Counted from the first letter of the stretch, positions 34,825 to 42,868 are shown. The stretch is DNA of 64,000 nt from Pseudomonas sp. GM74 (GCF_000282455.1 NZ_AKJG01000150.1:37514-101513), one strand, 5' to 3'. Made by a program: numbers and translations. The notes: generated from the letters alone by a model not told the origin.

Positions 34825-35940
34825 TCAGTCCAAAGGCGGAACAGGCAACCCGCGTTTGGCGTAGAAGGCATCGACAAAGGCGGCCAATGTACCCTGTTGA
34901 ATAGCCTCGCGCAAACCAGCCATAAGCACTTGATAATGGCGCAAGTTATGGATGGTATTGAGCATGCTTCCCAGCATTTCGCCGCACTTGTCCAGGTGAT
35001 GCAGATAAGCACGGGAGAAGTTCTGGCAGGTATAGCAATCGCAGGTCGGATCGAGCGGCGAATCATCATGGCGATGGAACGCGTTTCGGATCTTCAGCAC
35101 GCCGGTATCGATGAACAGATGCCCATTGCGGGCATTACGGGTTGGCATCACGCAATCGAACATGTCCACACCGCGGCGCACACCCTCAACCAAGTCTTCC
35201 GGTTTGCCAACGCCCATAAGGTAACGAGGTTTGTCAGCCGGCATCATGCCCGGCAGGTAATCCAGCACCTTGATCATCTCGTGCTTGGGCTCGCCCACCG
35301 ACAGACCGCCGATGGCCAGGCCGTCGAAGCCGATCTTGTCGAGGCCTTCCAGGGAGCGCATGCGCAGATCCTGGTGCATGCCGCCCTGAACGATACCGAA
35401 CAGCGCCGCCGTGTTGTCGCCATGGGCTTCTTTCGAACGTTTGGCCCAACGCAGGGACAATTCCATGGAAATACGGGCGACATCTTCATCAGCCGGGTAC
35501 GGCGTGCATTCGTCGAAAATCATCACGATGTCGGAGCCCAGGTCACGCTGGACCTGCATCGACTCTTCCGGGCCCATGAACACCTTGGCGCCGTCGACCG
35601 GGGAGGCGAAGGTCACGCCCTCCTCCTTGATCTTGCGCATGGCGCCCAGGCTGAACACCTGGAAACCGCCGGAGTCAGTCAGAATCGGGCCCTTCCACTG
35701 CATGAAATCGTGCAGGTCGCCGTGCTTCTTGATCACTTCCGTGCCCGGGCGCAGCCACAGGTGGAAGGTGTTGCCCAGAATGATTTCAGCGCCAGTCGCC
35801 TCGATATCCCGTGGCAGCATGCCCTTGACCGTGCCGTAAGTGCCCACCGGCATGAAGGCCGGGGTCTCGACGGTACCGCGCGGGAAGGTCAAACGACCGC
35901 GACGAGCCTTGCCATCAGTGGCCAGCAGCTCGAAAGACAT
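34825..35940 (-). CDS. tgt: tRNA-guanine transglycosylase
   Basis: Inserts preQ1 at the wobble position of GUN-anticodon tRNAs. The 371-residue protein has the catalytic Asp D89 (LTDSGGFQVF) and zinc ligands C300, C302, C305 and H331 (CDCYTC and its following helix). The start at 35940 gives MSFELLATDG. It follows queA by 14 bases, a functional queuosine operon. Confidence 0.96.
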   Translation of the reverse strand: MSFELLATDGKARRGRLTFPRGTVETPAFMPVGTYGTVKGMLPRDIEATGAEIILGNTFHLWLRPGTEVIKKHGDLHDFMQWKGPILTDSGGFQVFSLGAMRKIKEEGVTFASPVDGAKVFMGPEESMQVQRDLGSDIVMIFDECTPYPADEDVARISMELSLRWAKRSKEAHGDNTAALFGIVQGGMHQDLRMRSLEGLDKIGFDGLAIGGLSVGEPKHEMIKVLDYLPGMMPADKPRYLMGVGKPEDLVEGVRRGVDMFDCVMPTRNARNGHLFIDTGVLKIRNAFHRHDDSPLDPTCDCYTCQNFSRAYLHHLDKCGEMLGSMLNTIHNLRHYQVLMAGLREAIQQGTLAAFVDAFYAKRGLPVPPLD

Positions 35941-35954
35941 ACGACAGGTGCGAC

Positions 35955-37019
35955 TCATACTGTTTCCTCTGGGCCCGATTCTTTAGGGGCAGTCGGCGCA
36001 GGATTACGCGTGATGAACATCGCATCACCGTAGCTGAAAAAGCGGTATCCGTTTTCGACGGCGGCCTTGTAGGCGGCCATGGTCTCGGGATAACCGGCGA
36101 ACGCCGAAACCAGCATCAACAGCGTGGATTCGGGCAAATGGAAGTTGGTGACCAGGGCATCGACCACATGAAACGGCCGGCCAGGGTAGATGAAAATGTC
36201 TGTATCGCCGCTGAACGGCTTGAGCACGCCATCGCGCGCCGCACTTTCCAGCGAGCGCACGCTGGTGGTCCCCACGGCCACCACGCGACCACCGCGAGAG
36301 CGGCAGGCGGCAACGGCATCGACCACGTCCTGGCCGACTTCCAGCCATTCGCTGTGCATGTGGTGATCTTCGAGCTTCTCGACCCGCACCGGCTGGAACG
36401 TACCCGCGCCAACGTGCAAGGTCACGAACGCCGTCTCGACGCCCTTGGCGGCAATCGCCTCCATCAGCACCTGATCGAAATGCAGCCCCGCCGTCGGCGC
36501 CGCCACCGCGCCCAAACGCTCGGCGTAGACGGTCTGGTAACGCTCGCGGTCCGCGCCTTCATCCGGGCGGTCTATATAAGGAGGCAGCGGCATGTGCCCG
36601 ACACGGTCGAGCAGCGGCAACACCTCCTCAGTGAACCCCAGCTCGAACAACGCATCGTGACGCGCCAGCATCTCGGCCTCGCCACCGCCGTCGATCAGGA
36701 TCTTCGACCCAGGCTTGGGCGACTTGCTGGAGCGCACATGGGCCAGCACGCGATGACTGTCGAGCACCCGCTCCACCAGGATTTCCAGCTTGCCGCCGGA
36801 AGCCTTCTGGCCAAACAGCCGCGCCGGAATCACCCGGGTATTGTTGAACACCATCAAATCGCCGGGGCGCAAATGCTCCAGCAAATCAGTGAATTGACGG
36901 TGTGCCAGGGCGCCGCTGACCCCATCCAGGGTCAACAGGCGACTATTGCGACGCTCGGCCAAAGGATGGCGGGCGATCAGCGAATCAGGGAGCTCGAAGG
37001 TAAAGTCAGCAACGCGCAT
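35955..37019 (-). CDS. queA: S-adenosylmethionine:tRNA ribosyltransferase-isomerase QueA
   Basis: Converts preQ1 in tRNA to epoxyqueuosine, the step after Tgt. The 354-residue protein has the opening MRVADFTFELPD and conserved blocks NNTRVIPARL, AAPTAGLHFD and HVGAGTFQPV. The C-terminal tail (about the last 12 residues, PTAPKESGPEETV) is a slightly acidic extension. First gene of queA-tgt-yajC-secDF. Confidence 0.96.
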   Translation of the reverse strand: MRVADFTFELPDSLIARHPLAERRNSRLLTLDGVSGALAHRQFTDLLEHLRPGDLMVFNNTRVIPARLFGQKASGGKLEILVERVLDSHRVLAHVRSSKSPKPGSKILIDGGGEAEMLARHDALFELGFTEEVLPLLDRVGHMPLPPYIDRPDEGADRERYQTVYAERLGAVAAPTAGLHFDQVLMEAIAAKGVETAFVTLHVGAGTFQPVRVEKLEDHHMHSEWLEVGQDVVDAVAACRSRGGRVVAVGTTSVRSLESAARDGVLKPFSGDTDIFIYPGRPFHVVDALVTNFHLPESTLLMLVSAFAGYPETMAAYKAAVENGYRFFSYGDAMFITRNPAPTAPKESGPEETV

Positions 37020-37084
37020 GATGGGGTTCGTCTAGCAGGGTCGGGAAGTCTAGCGGAATTATCAAAAATTCTCCATGTACCTGA

Positions 37085-37113
37085 TTGACCAGCGGTTATC
37101 TCATCTCTATACT
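37085..37113 (+). promoter_or_regulatory. Promoter of tRNA-Leu
   Basis: -35 TTGACC (37085-37090), a spacer of exactly 17 bases, and -10 TATACT (37108-37113), 14 bases ahead of the tRNA. No other gene lies between. Confidence 0.8.
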
Positions 37114-37126
37114 TCGCCGCCATTGA

Positions 37127-37211
37127 GCCCTGATGGCGGAATTGGTAGACGCGGCGGATTCAAAATCCGTTTTCGAAAGGAGTGGGAGTTCGAGTCTCCC
37201 TCGGGGCACCA
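37127..37211 (+). tRNA. tRNA-Leu (CAA)
   Basis: 85 bases with the 7-base acceptor stem GCCCTGA / TCGGGGC, a long variable arm typical of leucine tRNA, T-loop GTTCGAGTC and encoded CCA. The anticodon loop TTCAAAA gives anticodon CAA, which reads UUG. A terminator follows at once. Confidence 0.97.
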
Positions 37212-37220
37212 AAATTAAGA

Positions 37221-37249
37221 AAGGTCTTGCTTAGCAAGGCCTTTTTTTT
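37221..37249 (+). terminator. Terminator of tRNA-Leu
   Basis: Stem AAGGTCTTGC / GCAAGGCCTT around a TTA loop, then a run of eight T. Confidence 0.92.
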
Positions 37250-37283
37250 CGCCCAAAGAAAAGCACCTGCCCCACCGCCGTCC

Positions 37284-37305
37284 TGTGGGAGCTGGCTTGC
37301 CAGCG
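37284..37305 (+). repeat. Single REP-like half-site
   Basis: TGTGGGAGCTGGCTTGCCAG, a variant REP half without partner, between the tRNA and the next gene. Confidence 0.65.
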
Positions 37306-37360
37306 ATGCTTTTGATCTTCGCATCCTCGGTCAAAACGACATACATCAAGGATTCCCCCC

Positions 37361-37690
37361 ATGGAATTGCACCTGGAAACCGTCGCCCTCTTCTCCCTCA
37401 AGCTGGCTTACGAATCGGACGATTCAAGCCCGATTTTGCGTGACGATCTGGTCATGGGGGATTACCAGCGGGATGTGTTTGAGCTGCTGGTGCGGCGGGG
37501 GGATGTTGAGGGGATTCAGGTGAAGGTGGGGGAGTGTGTGGGGTTGGCGTTGGAGGCTGTTGGGGGTGTGGATAAGCCGTTGGGGCGGGAGTTGGGGAGG
37601 TTGGCGGGGGAATTTTCCAGTATTCGGACGATGGAGCAGATTGGTGCCCCGCTGATCGCGCTCAAGGATTATCTGAAAGATATTCAATGA
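37361..37690 (+). CDS. Uncharacterised 109-residue protein
   Basis: I do not recognise a named domain. It has a helical look, with segments such as LKLAYESDDSSPILRDD and FELLVRRGDVEG, and a clear ribosome site AAGGA 8 bases before ATG 37361. The second half is very rich in GGG and GTG codons, unlike its neighbours. It stands alone between the tRNA-Leu terminator and the accessory island. Its gene nature is supported by ribosome site and length, its function is unknown. Confidence 0.6.
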   Translation: MELHLETVALFSLKLAYESDDSSPILRDDLVMGDYQRDVFELLVRRGDVEGIQVKVGECVGLALEAVGGVDKPLGRELGRLAGEFSSIRTMEQIGAPLIALKDYLKDIQ

Positions 37691-37821
37691 ATGACGGCGA
37701 CCTAAAAAAGCGGTAGCGCCCTACAACCGGCTAGACGCTGGTCGCCACGTCTTATCCAATATCAAATCTGCCCCCTTTTTTTGTCCCCTTTTTTTTCATG
37801 GCGGTTAGCTCTACCAACGTC

Positions 37822-38832
37822 TCACCTTTTGATCATGGGGCGTTGCTGTCGCTTCATCATTCTGACGAGACCCTCAGTAGGCTTGTCCAGTGCCTCCTCC
37901 TCGCCGAGTGATAACAACAACAAGGGTTGCTGGCCGCGTCCACGATTGACCATTAGCCGACCTAAAAACGCCGCGGCTCTTAGGTTGTCATTGAACTCCT
38001 TCTTCAGACATCGCCTTAACCCTGACGTCAACAGGTCAGCTAGCTGAACTCCAAAATCGCTTTTAGAGTCAACGAATTGGATGTCATCTCTGATAAGCCT
38101 ACCGATATCTAGAACATCACTCAGGTCGACATCGACTCCATATTGCTCCTTGAGATACGTTGGCTCTGCGCAATCGTACTTTGCCATGTGACTGTAATCG
38201 AAGCCTTCGATTCTTGGCAGTGGATCATCCATAGACAATGTCTGTAGATACCCTGGACTGAGATTTTCGAACACATCTTCGAACTCAGTTTTTCTTGAAG
38301 GCTCTTTTTGATCCACGCGCCATACAAATGACCCCAAAGACTCCGGACTGACTTGGACGTAGTAAGTCACCGCTTGCGAAACTACGTAATGCATCAATTG
38401 GATTTGGCAGGTGAATTGGATGTAGAGCTGATCTGACAGCCGAAGCACTTGCTCGGAGACGCTCAGGATGCTCTCTTTCATGCTTTGGTGAACCATTTTG
38501 TCGATGTGCCTCACCAGCCCCTGGGCACTCTGTGTTTTATGAGCGAGTGCAGTTTCAGGGGTGTTGAGGTGGGCGTTTGTTGCCAGCCCATACAGCGTGC
38601 AATTCAATTGAGCGAGTCGGTTTAAAAGTCGAAAGTAGCTCATCTCGTCACCAACTTTTCCGAGCTTCAACTCATCAGTCGGGGCAAATCCATTCTCGAC
38701 TTTGAACTGTTGGAGTGCGCTTTCAGCCGCACCCATCGCCTCATCCAAAATTACGACTGCGCCAACGGTGCTCCAAGCGTTGTGATCGTCTGTATAGGCG
38801 AACGATCCTGACTCGTCGATAAAAATGCGCAT
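37822..38832 (-). CDS. DUF3800 domain protein
   Basis: 336 residues with the two DUF3800 hallmarks: IFIDESG at 3-9 and, near 265-280, a conserved acidic segment SDFGVQLADLLTSG. The family has an RNase H-like look and is often found in defence islands and beside toxin genes, but its activity is not firmly established. A GGAG lies 5 bases before ATG 38832. It is downstream of and in the same direction as the XRE/DUF4411 operon, and carries ggggacagattt-type repeat sequences on both sides. Confidence 0.8.
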   Translation of the reverse strand: MRIFIDESGSFAYTDDHNAWSTVGAVVILDEAMGAAESALQQFKVENGFAPTDELKLGKVGDEMSYFRLLNRLAQLNCTLYGLATNAHLNTPETALAHKTQSAQGLVRHIDKMVHQSMKESILSVSEQVLRLSDQLYIQFTCQIQLMHYVVSQAVTYYVQVSPESLGSFVWRVDQKEPSRKTEFEDVFENLSPGYLQTLSMDDPLPRIEGFDYSHMAKYDCAEPTYLKEQYGVDVDLSDVLDIGRLIRDDIQFVDSKSDFGVQLADLLTSGLRRCLKKEFNDNLRAAAFLGRLMVNRGRGQQPLLLLSLGEEEALDKPTEGLVRMMKRQQRPMIKR

Positions 38833-38847
38833 ACTTTCTCCAAGTAA

Positions 38848-38902
38848 AAAAAGGGGACAGATTTACTTTCACTTAAGTAATAAACCCGTCCCCTTTCTCT
38901 TT
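38848..38902 (-). terminator. Hairpin of a ggggacagattt element, terminator-like
   Basis: Imperfect inverted repeat AAAGGGGACAGATTTACTT / AAGTAATAAACCCGTCCCCT with a 6-base loop, followed on the minus strand by a T-run. It would end the XRE/DUF4411 operon. A decayed related sequence (AATCTGCCCCC then TTTGTCCCC) is at 37765-37798, on the far side of the DUF3800 gene. Confidence 0.55.
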
Positions 38903-38929
38903 CCAAACGACTTGAGAAAGTCACTTGCT

Positions 38930-39427
38930 TCAGGCAGGCAATACAAACCTTGCCTCAAGCCTATGCAACAACTCAAACGTATTCAAAAAAGGCACATTAA
39001 GCTCCTGACAAATATTGGGAATGATGAATTTCCGTTTAGCGTCGAGATTCAGCACTTCATGAGTAACGACTGTAGACCCTGTAGTCATCGCTTTCGCAAT
39101 TAACCAAGGGTCAGCACCCGCCAAAAACTCTTGCATAGCGCCTACTTTCATCTTAGGCGATTGATCAGCCACGAGCCCCGCGACCTGCGCAAATGCCAGT
39201 TGCGTATCCTGATCGGTGGTGGAGTGAAAGAAATCAGAATTTCCCTTCGCCCAACCGGCCAGATCATCATGCCCTTTAGTTAGCTCGTCCATTACCGGTG
39301 CAATGCTGGCTAAAGCTAATGCTTTATTTTTAAGCAATAACCATTGCCAAAATCCAGGACAGATAGCCATCCCGTAGTAACGGTTCTTCGCTTCGATCAG
39401 TGTGTTTGCGTCGAGTAAATAATTCAT
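38930..39427 (-). CDS. DUF4411 family PIN-like protein (toxin candidate)
   Basis: 165 residues opening MNYLLDANTLIEAKNRYY, the DUF4411 pattern, with the first acidic metal-binding position D6 as in PIN nucleases; a later conserved block GADPWLIAKA also fits. PIN proteins of this kind act as RNases in toxin-antitoxin pairs. The start overlaps the upstream XRE/ImmA gene by 4 bases (ATGA), so the two are coupled. The toxin assignment is inferred. Confidence 0.78.
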   Translation of the reverse strand: MNYLLDANTLIEAKNRYYGMAICPGFWQWLLLKNKALALASIAPVMDELTKGHDDLAGWAKGNSDFFHSTTDQDTQLAFAQVAGLVADQSPKMKVGAMQEFLAGADPWLIAKAMTTGSTVVTHEVLNLDAKRKFIIPNICQELNVPFLNTFELLHRLEARFVLPA

Positions 39428-40560
39428 TCCGTGATCTTGCTGGCGAGAGTCCTTAATTTGGCAGGTTGCACGCCGAGCAAGTGCCCCGCCTCGCGCAGCA
39501 GCATCCGGCCACTCATTGCTTCAGTCAGCACGGCCTTGCTTAGGCGAGGGCTGTTTTTCGCGGTGGCGTTACGGTAATAGTCACCCGCCCCACCTTTTTC
39601 ATCCTGGAAAGCCTTGAGGATCACTCGATAGTAAGCGCTGTATTGAGCTTGGCTTATATATCCAAGATCCAATGCGCGGCGACCGATAGCTAATTTACTG
39701 ATATGAAATCGAGTGGCTAGCGGTGCTAAATTGTCTTGCCAGTCAATATCTGCGGTCCACAGGGCACGGAATTGGGCTTCGGGAGCCAGAAACTCACCTG
39801 CAACTGCATTGCAGAAACGTTCCTCGTCGCGACCATTTGCGGTATTTCCGTCAGACACTCCACTGCTACCAATCCAGATATGGGCCAGTTCGTGAAGTAA
39901 GGTGAACAGCCTGGCAGTGGGAGCGTCGGAGCTGTTGATAAATACGATAGGGGCGTAGGTATTGCTGATGGCAAAACCCCGAAATTCGCTCACTTCCAGT
40001 TTGCGGTGAGTATTCCCTAGCGCAATGCCACTGCGCATAACCAAAATGCCAGCCGTTTCCGCAGCATCGATCAAGGCACGGCTGTATTTTTCGTAATCCA
40101 ATCGAGCAATGTCAGGGTTCACGCCGAGGACTCGGCGAATATCGTCCACCACCTCTCTGACTTGAGATCGGCTATTGAAGCGACCTACAAAAGCAAGCGG
40201 CTGATGCTCCTGGTGTTGCAGATACTCCAGGTACCAGTCCTGCTTACGTATTGCATCCCTAACGGTGTCCAACAGTTCCAGAGTGGGATGTTGAGGAGCA
40301 ATCCCTCCCACTGTCCGCAGATCAGGTAAAGGCAGTTGTTCGACGGGTGGCTGCTGAAGAAACAGGAAGCCAAACGGGATGTGAGCGACACTCGCCCACT
40401 TTTGAGCCTGAAGGAATGTTGGTTTGGTCTCGCCAGCCTCCCATTCCTGTACTCGATCAGGTTTCACTGGCAGCTTTTTAGCAACCTGCTCAGTGGAGAG
40501 ACCTGCGCGCTCCCGAGACCAGGTGAGCAGGCTTGGATTGACGTAGGCAGCTTGACTCAT
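39424..40560 (-). CDS. XRE regulator with ImmA/IrrE metallopeptidase domain
   Basis: 378 residues: an N-terminal HTH (about 12-60, opening with LLTWSRERAGLS), then an ImmA/IrrE (COG2856) domain with the zinc motif H223-E-L-A-H227 (LLHELAHIW). In phages and mobile elements such proteins cleave repressors on stress. Paired with a DUF4411 gene it is likely the antitoxin or regulator of the pair. A small ORF overlaps its start by 4 bases. Confidence 0.85.
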   Translation of the reverse strand: MSQAAYVNPSLLTWSRERAGLSTEQVAKKLPVKPDRVQEWEAGETKPTFLQAQKWASVAHIPFGFLFLQQPPVEQLPLPDLRTVGGIAPQHPTLELLDTVRDAIRKQDWYLEYLQHQEHQPLAFVGRFNSRSQVREVVDDIRRVLGVNPDIARLDYEKYSRALIDAAETAGILVMRSGIALGNTHRKLEVSEFRGFAISNTYAPIVFINSSDAPTARLFTLLHELAHIWIGSSGVSDGNTANGRDEERFCNAVAGEFLAPEAQFRALWTADIDWQDNLAPLATRFHISKLAIGRRALDLGYISQAQYSAYYRVILKAFQDEKGGAGDYYRNATAKNSPRLSKAVLTEAMSGRMLLREAGHLLGVQPAKLRTLASKITE

Positions 40561-40652
40561 AGGGTCGCAGGCAAATCAGATGTGGCAGGCAACCGTTCGA
40601 GGGCATGCTTGGCGGATGCATTCGATTGACGCTGGTTCCAGCTATCTGGCAT
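40557..40652 (-). CDS. Small ORF leading the XRE/DUF4411 operon (31 residues)
   Basis: The ORF begins MPDSWNQRQSNASAK, with the strong ribosome site AAGGAG 7 bases before ATG 40652, and its stop overlaps the XRE start as ATGA. It therefore looks like a translated first cistron. It is basic at the start and has no recognised domain. It could be a leader or a small third component. Confidence 0.45.
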   Translation of the reverse strand: MPDSWNQRQSNASAKHALERLPATSDLPATL

Positions 40653-40941
40653 TGCCTTTCTCCTTGGCTGTTTGAGGTCTGGTGGCAGCGATTACAGATT
40701 AGTCGATAAGCAGAGCTGCCAACGGTAGGAGCGCGCGATTATGAGGTAAATCCTCAACGACCCGAAGCGCAAATATGTAACCTGCGGACAGATGGCATTG
40801 CCCTTTTCCAGAGCCCCGCTGCGCCGTCATCGCGCGGATATCCCAAAGACTGACTACATAATCACCCAGCGCTCTCGAAGGTTGCAGCAAAACGATCTGC
40901 ACGTTACCCTCCCACCGTCGCTGCCAATTCAGCGACCGGGT

Positions 40942-40964
40942 GTGGAAACCCGTGTAATTCAAGG
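40942..40964 (+). promoter_or_regulatory. Upstream copy of the C4 target boxes
   Basis: GTGGAAA (40942-40948) and TTCAAGG (40958-40964) repeat, with similar spacing, the two boxes found before the leader ORF at 41109-41143. The rest of 40653-40970 holds the divergent promoter region of the XRE operon, where I see no clear boxes or gene. Confidence 0.4.
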
Positions 40965-40970
40965 CGCAAC

Positions 40971-41003
40971 AGCGCCCCCATCACGTCTGCCGGCGCTTTT
41001 TTT
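40971..41003 (+). terminator. Terminator-like hairpin upstream of the C4-like RNA
   Basis: AGCGCC (40971-40976) / GGCGCT (40992-40997) followed by a T-run. It lies between the upstream boxes and the structured RNA and may end a short transcript. Confidence 0.6.
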
Positions 41004-41021
41004 ATGCCTGCGGCGTGAGTT

Positions 41022-41098
41022 ATGGCGGCTGTGCGTGGGACGTCTTCGGGCGTGCCGGTTTCCTTGATTCCCGGTTTTCCACCCTGCGCACAGCTGTC
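41022..41098 (+). ncRNA. C4 antisense-like structured RNA
   Basis: A 9-bp outer stem (41027-41035 with 41087-41095) closes a junction of two hairpins. One is ACGTC(TTCG)GGCGT at 41040-41053. The other is closed by CCGG pairs at 41055-41074 and its loop holds TCCTTGAT. That loop is complementary over 8 bases to the ribosome site of the next ORF (41136-41143), and TTTCCAC (41076-41082) is complementary to GTGGAAA at 41109-41115. Phage P1/P7 C4 RNAs silence ant/icd in this way. The C4 assignment is from structure and memory. Confidence 0.6.
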
Positions 41099-41151
41099 AC
41101 CCATTCGTGTGGAAACGAACGTGGCAGCTCCTAATATCAAGGAGTTGGATA

Positions 41152-41256
41152 ATGCGCAGTATCAATCCGTTTGAAATTTGGCTTTTCTCTCTATGCGATT
41201 CCCAATCGCGTAATGCCCTTCCCCATTGCCTCTCCAACCTTGGAGGTGGCCAATGA
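41152..41256 (+). CDS. Leader ORF translationally coupled to DUF3077 (34 residues)
   Basis: The ORF begins MRSINPFEIWLFSLCD, with AAGGAG 8 bases upstream of ATG 41152. Its stop overlaps the DUF3077 start as ATGA. Its ribosome site is the predicted target of the C4-like RNA, the position taken by icd in phage P1. The sequence has a hydrophobic patch and two cysteines; no function is known. Confidence 0.5.
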   Translation: MRSINPFEIWLFSLCDSQSRNALPHCLSNLGGGQ

Positions 41257-41564
41257 CTGAACAACCTGAACTCAAAACCATCGGCCTGACACCCGCGATC
41301 TACTGTGCGGATCAAGCGCTGTTTCATGTCACTCGCGGGGTTCCTCTCGGCGATGCGTTGTCCATGGCCTCCGATTTTCTGTTCCTGGCCAAGACGCTCA
41401 CTGAAGATGCTGCTTATGCCAGAGACACCGACCGTCACGCCTGGGCGGCGCATTATCTGACTTCGATGAGCAAGGCGTTGGTGGATGATGCGGTGAAGGT
41501 GCTGACTCGGGATCGGGATATTGAGTTGGCGTCCAAGCGGACGGGGGCTAAGGCTGGGGGGTAG
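41253..41564 (+). CDS. DUF3077 family protein
   Basis: 103 residues with the pattern of the family: ALFHVTRGVPLGDALSMASD followed by a Lys/Leu helix and AAHYLTSMSKALVDDAVK. DUF3077 proteins are small, often multi-copy in Pseudomonas and uncharacterised. The true start is ATG 41253, coupled to the leader ORF; a longer frame from 41226 is not supported. The last 30 codons occur again as a broken copy at 44522-44614. Confidence 0.8.
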   Translation: MTEQPELKTIGLTPAIYCADQALFHVTRGVPLGDALSMASDFLFLAKTLTEDAAYARDTDRHAWAAHYLTSMSKALVDDAVKVLTRDRDIELASKRTGAKAGG

Positions 41565-41677
41565 TGGGCGACGCGCCGGGATAGCTTTTGGTTTCAAGTG
41601 TCAGGCGTGATGTTGTGAGGGCGGGCTTGGTTGCGAAGGGTGGGGCATTCAGCAGGACATGTGAATGTCTTGCGTTT

Positions 41678-41775
41678 TTCGCGAGCGGGCTCGCTCCTAC
41701 AAAGGATTTGGTTTCAGCTCGGTTTTTTGTGGTGGCTGGGCTGGCGTTATCGCCAGCAGGCTGGCTCCTACAAAA
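41678..41775. repeat. Two degenerate REP half-sites
   Basis: TTCGCGAGCGGGCTCGCTCC at 41678 and a CGCCAGCAGGCTGGCTCCTA form at about 41751. The 41565-41908 gap holds these and AT-rich sequence without a gene. Confidence 0.65.
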
Positions 41776-41908
41776 ATTTTGTATGGTGGCCGGGAATTGG
41801 GATTGGCCCCGAGGGCAGATCTATTTTAACTTGTGTAATAATTCTATCTCCATTTTTAATACGGAGCGGAAAGAAAAATAGACACCCAAGCAAGGTAGTA
41901 GGCTAACC

Positions 41909-42388
41909 TTAATTAAATAACCTGTAGTGAAAGTCGCTACCAAAAAAAATAATTATTGAATACAAAAACAATCCTGCACACAGACTGATGTTCATTATTT
42001 TCTCATACACCTTTCCATTAGAACAATTATTGACCGCAATGATAGATAAAGTACCCACCGAGAGCAGAATCAGCGACAGCGCTGGCAATGCAACCCCCAA
42101 ACCGTTGAACTCCAATAACCTGGATCGCACTCGACTTCCATAAGGCAGCACGATGTGTTTGAAATAAATTGCATAACCGGCCAATGTTAAAAAAAAGACA
42201 GAAATAACGCTAAGCACAACCGTTAAGCGGAGTTTTTGCGCCCTCGACACAATAGCTCCCACTCGCTCATGCCTTGATTTTCTGCATCCATAGCAGAGAC
42301 CGCCTTTAATTCCTCTTGAGTTTTCTTCATTTATCGCACCGCAACACCTGCATTTTCTTGCTATTGGCTTAACTTTTCCACGAGCCAT
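41909..42388 (-). CDS. Zinc-ribbon membrane protein
   Basis: 159 residues. An N-terminal zinc ribbon (C13-x2-C16 in CRCCGAIN and C32-x2-C35 in CYGC) is followed by three hydrophobic membrane segments (about 55-75, 97-117 and 132-150). I know no named function. It is downstream of and in the same direction as the effector/immunity pair, 114 bases away, and is AT-rich, so it probably travelled with them. It could be a second immunity protein or unrelated. Confidence 0.65.
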   Translation of the reverse strand: MARGKVKPIARKCRCCGAINEENSRGIKGGLCYGCRKSRHERVGAIVSRAQKLRLTVVLSVISVFFLTLAGYAIYFKHIVLPYGSRVRSRLLEFNGLGVALPALSLILLSVGTLSIIAVNNCSNGKVYEKIMNISLCAGLFLYSIIIFFGSDFHYRLFN

Positions 42389-42502
42389 CAGTCAGCGCCC
42401 TTCGTTATATATAACTTGCCGCTAGCACTTCCTTCCTGCTATAGAGGGTAAAAGCCAGGTCAGCACAAAGGTAATAAGTACGCCTTTTATTACGCACTAG
42501 AA

Positions 42503-42868
42503 TCAAAGAACCAAAAGCCAATAGATAAACGCCGCAAATAACGAGAAACCACTTACAACCCATGGCACCAATAACTTTCGCTTTAGGTCAATCGGCAGAT
42601 TCAACAACTCATCTTTTTCTACGAGGCCACGCTTTTCACAGAGTCTAGGAATCAAAAACATTAGTGCCATTGCGCAATTCCTGATGAGCAGCCCCATCAA
42701 ACCCGCATGGGAAAGCACCTTGCGATTATTCTCTACAAACTTACTTTTATTAAGATAACTTTCCACCAACTCAGTAAAACGATATGAAGACAAAAGAATC
42801 CAGCACGCTGATACGACTCCAAGAAGAAGTATCGATATTACGATGATCGACAGCGCAACATTACTCAT
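42503..42868 (-). CDS. Small membrane protein, immunity candidate
   Basis: 121 residues with three hydrophobic segments (about 5-28, 58-75 and 100-120). The start overlaps the upstream effector gene by 4 bases (ATGA), the usual layout of effector and immunity. A membrane immunity protein fits a membrane-acting toxin. Low GC. The role is inferred from position and topology. Confidence 0.7.
   Translation of the reverse strand: MSNVALSIIVISILLLGVVSACWILLSSYRFTELVESYLNKSKFVENNRKVLSHAGLMGLLIRNCAMALMFLIPRLCEKRGLVEKDELLNLPIDLKRKLLVPWVVSGFSLFAAFIYWLLVL

Noticed and set aside
37127..37400. tRNA-Leu as an attachment site for an integrated element
   Set aside because: I found no repeat of the tRNA 3' end downstream and no integrase gene in the window.
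41015..41134. A 39-codon ORF (GTG start, VSYGGCAWDVFGRAGFLDS...) overlapping the C4-like RNA
   Set aside because: It has no ribosome site, starts inside a terminator tail and coincides with strong RNA structure, so I read the region as RNA. Its conservation as a protein was not checked.
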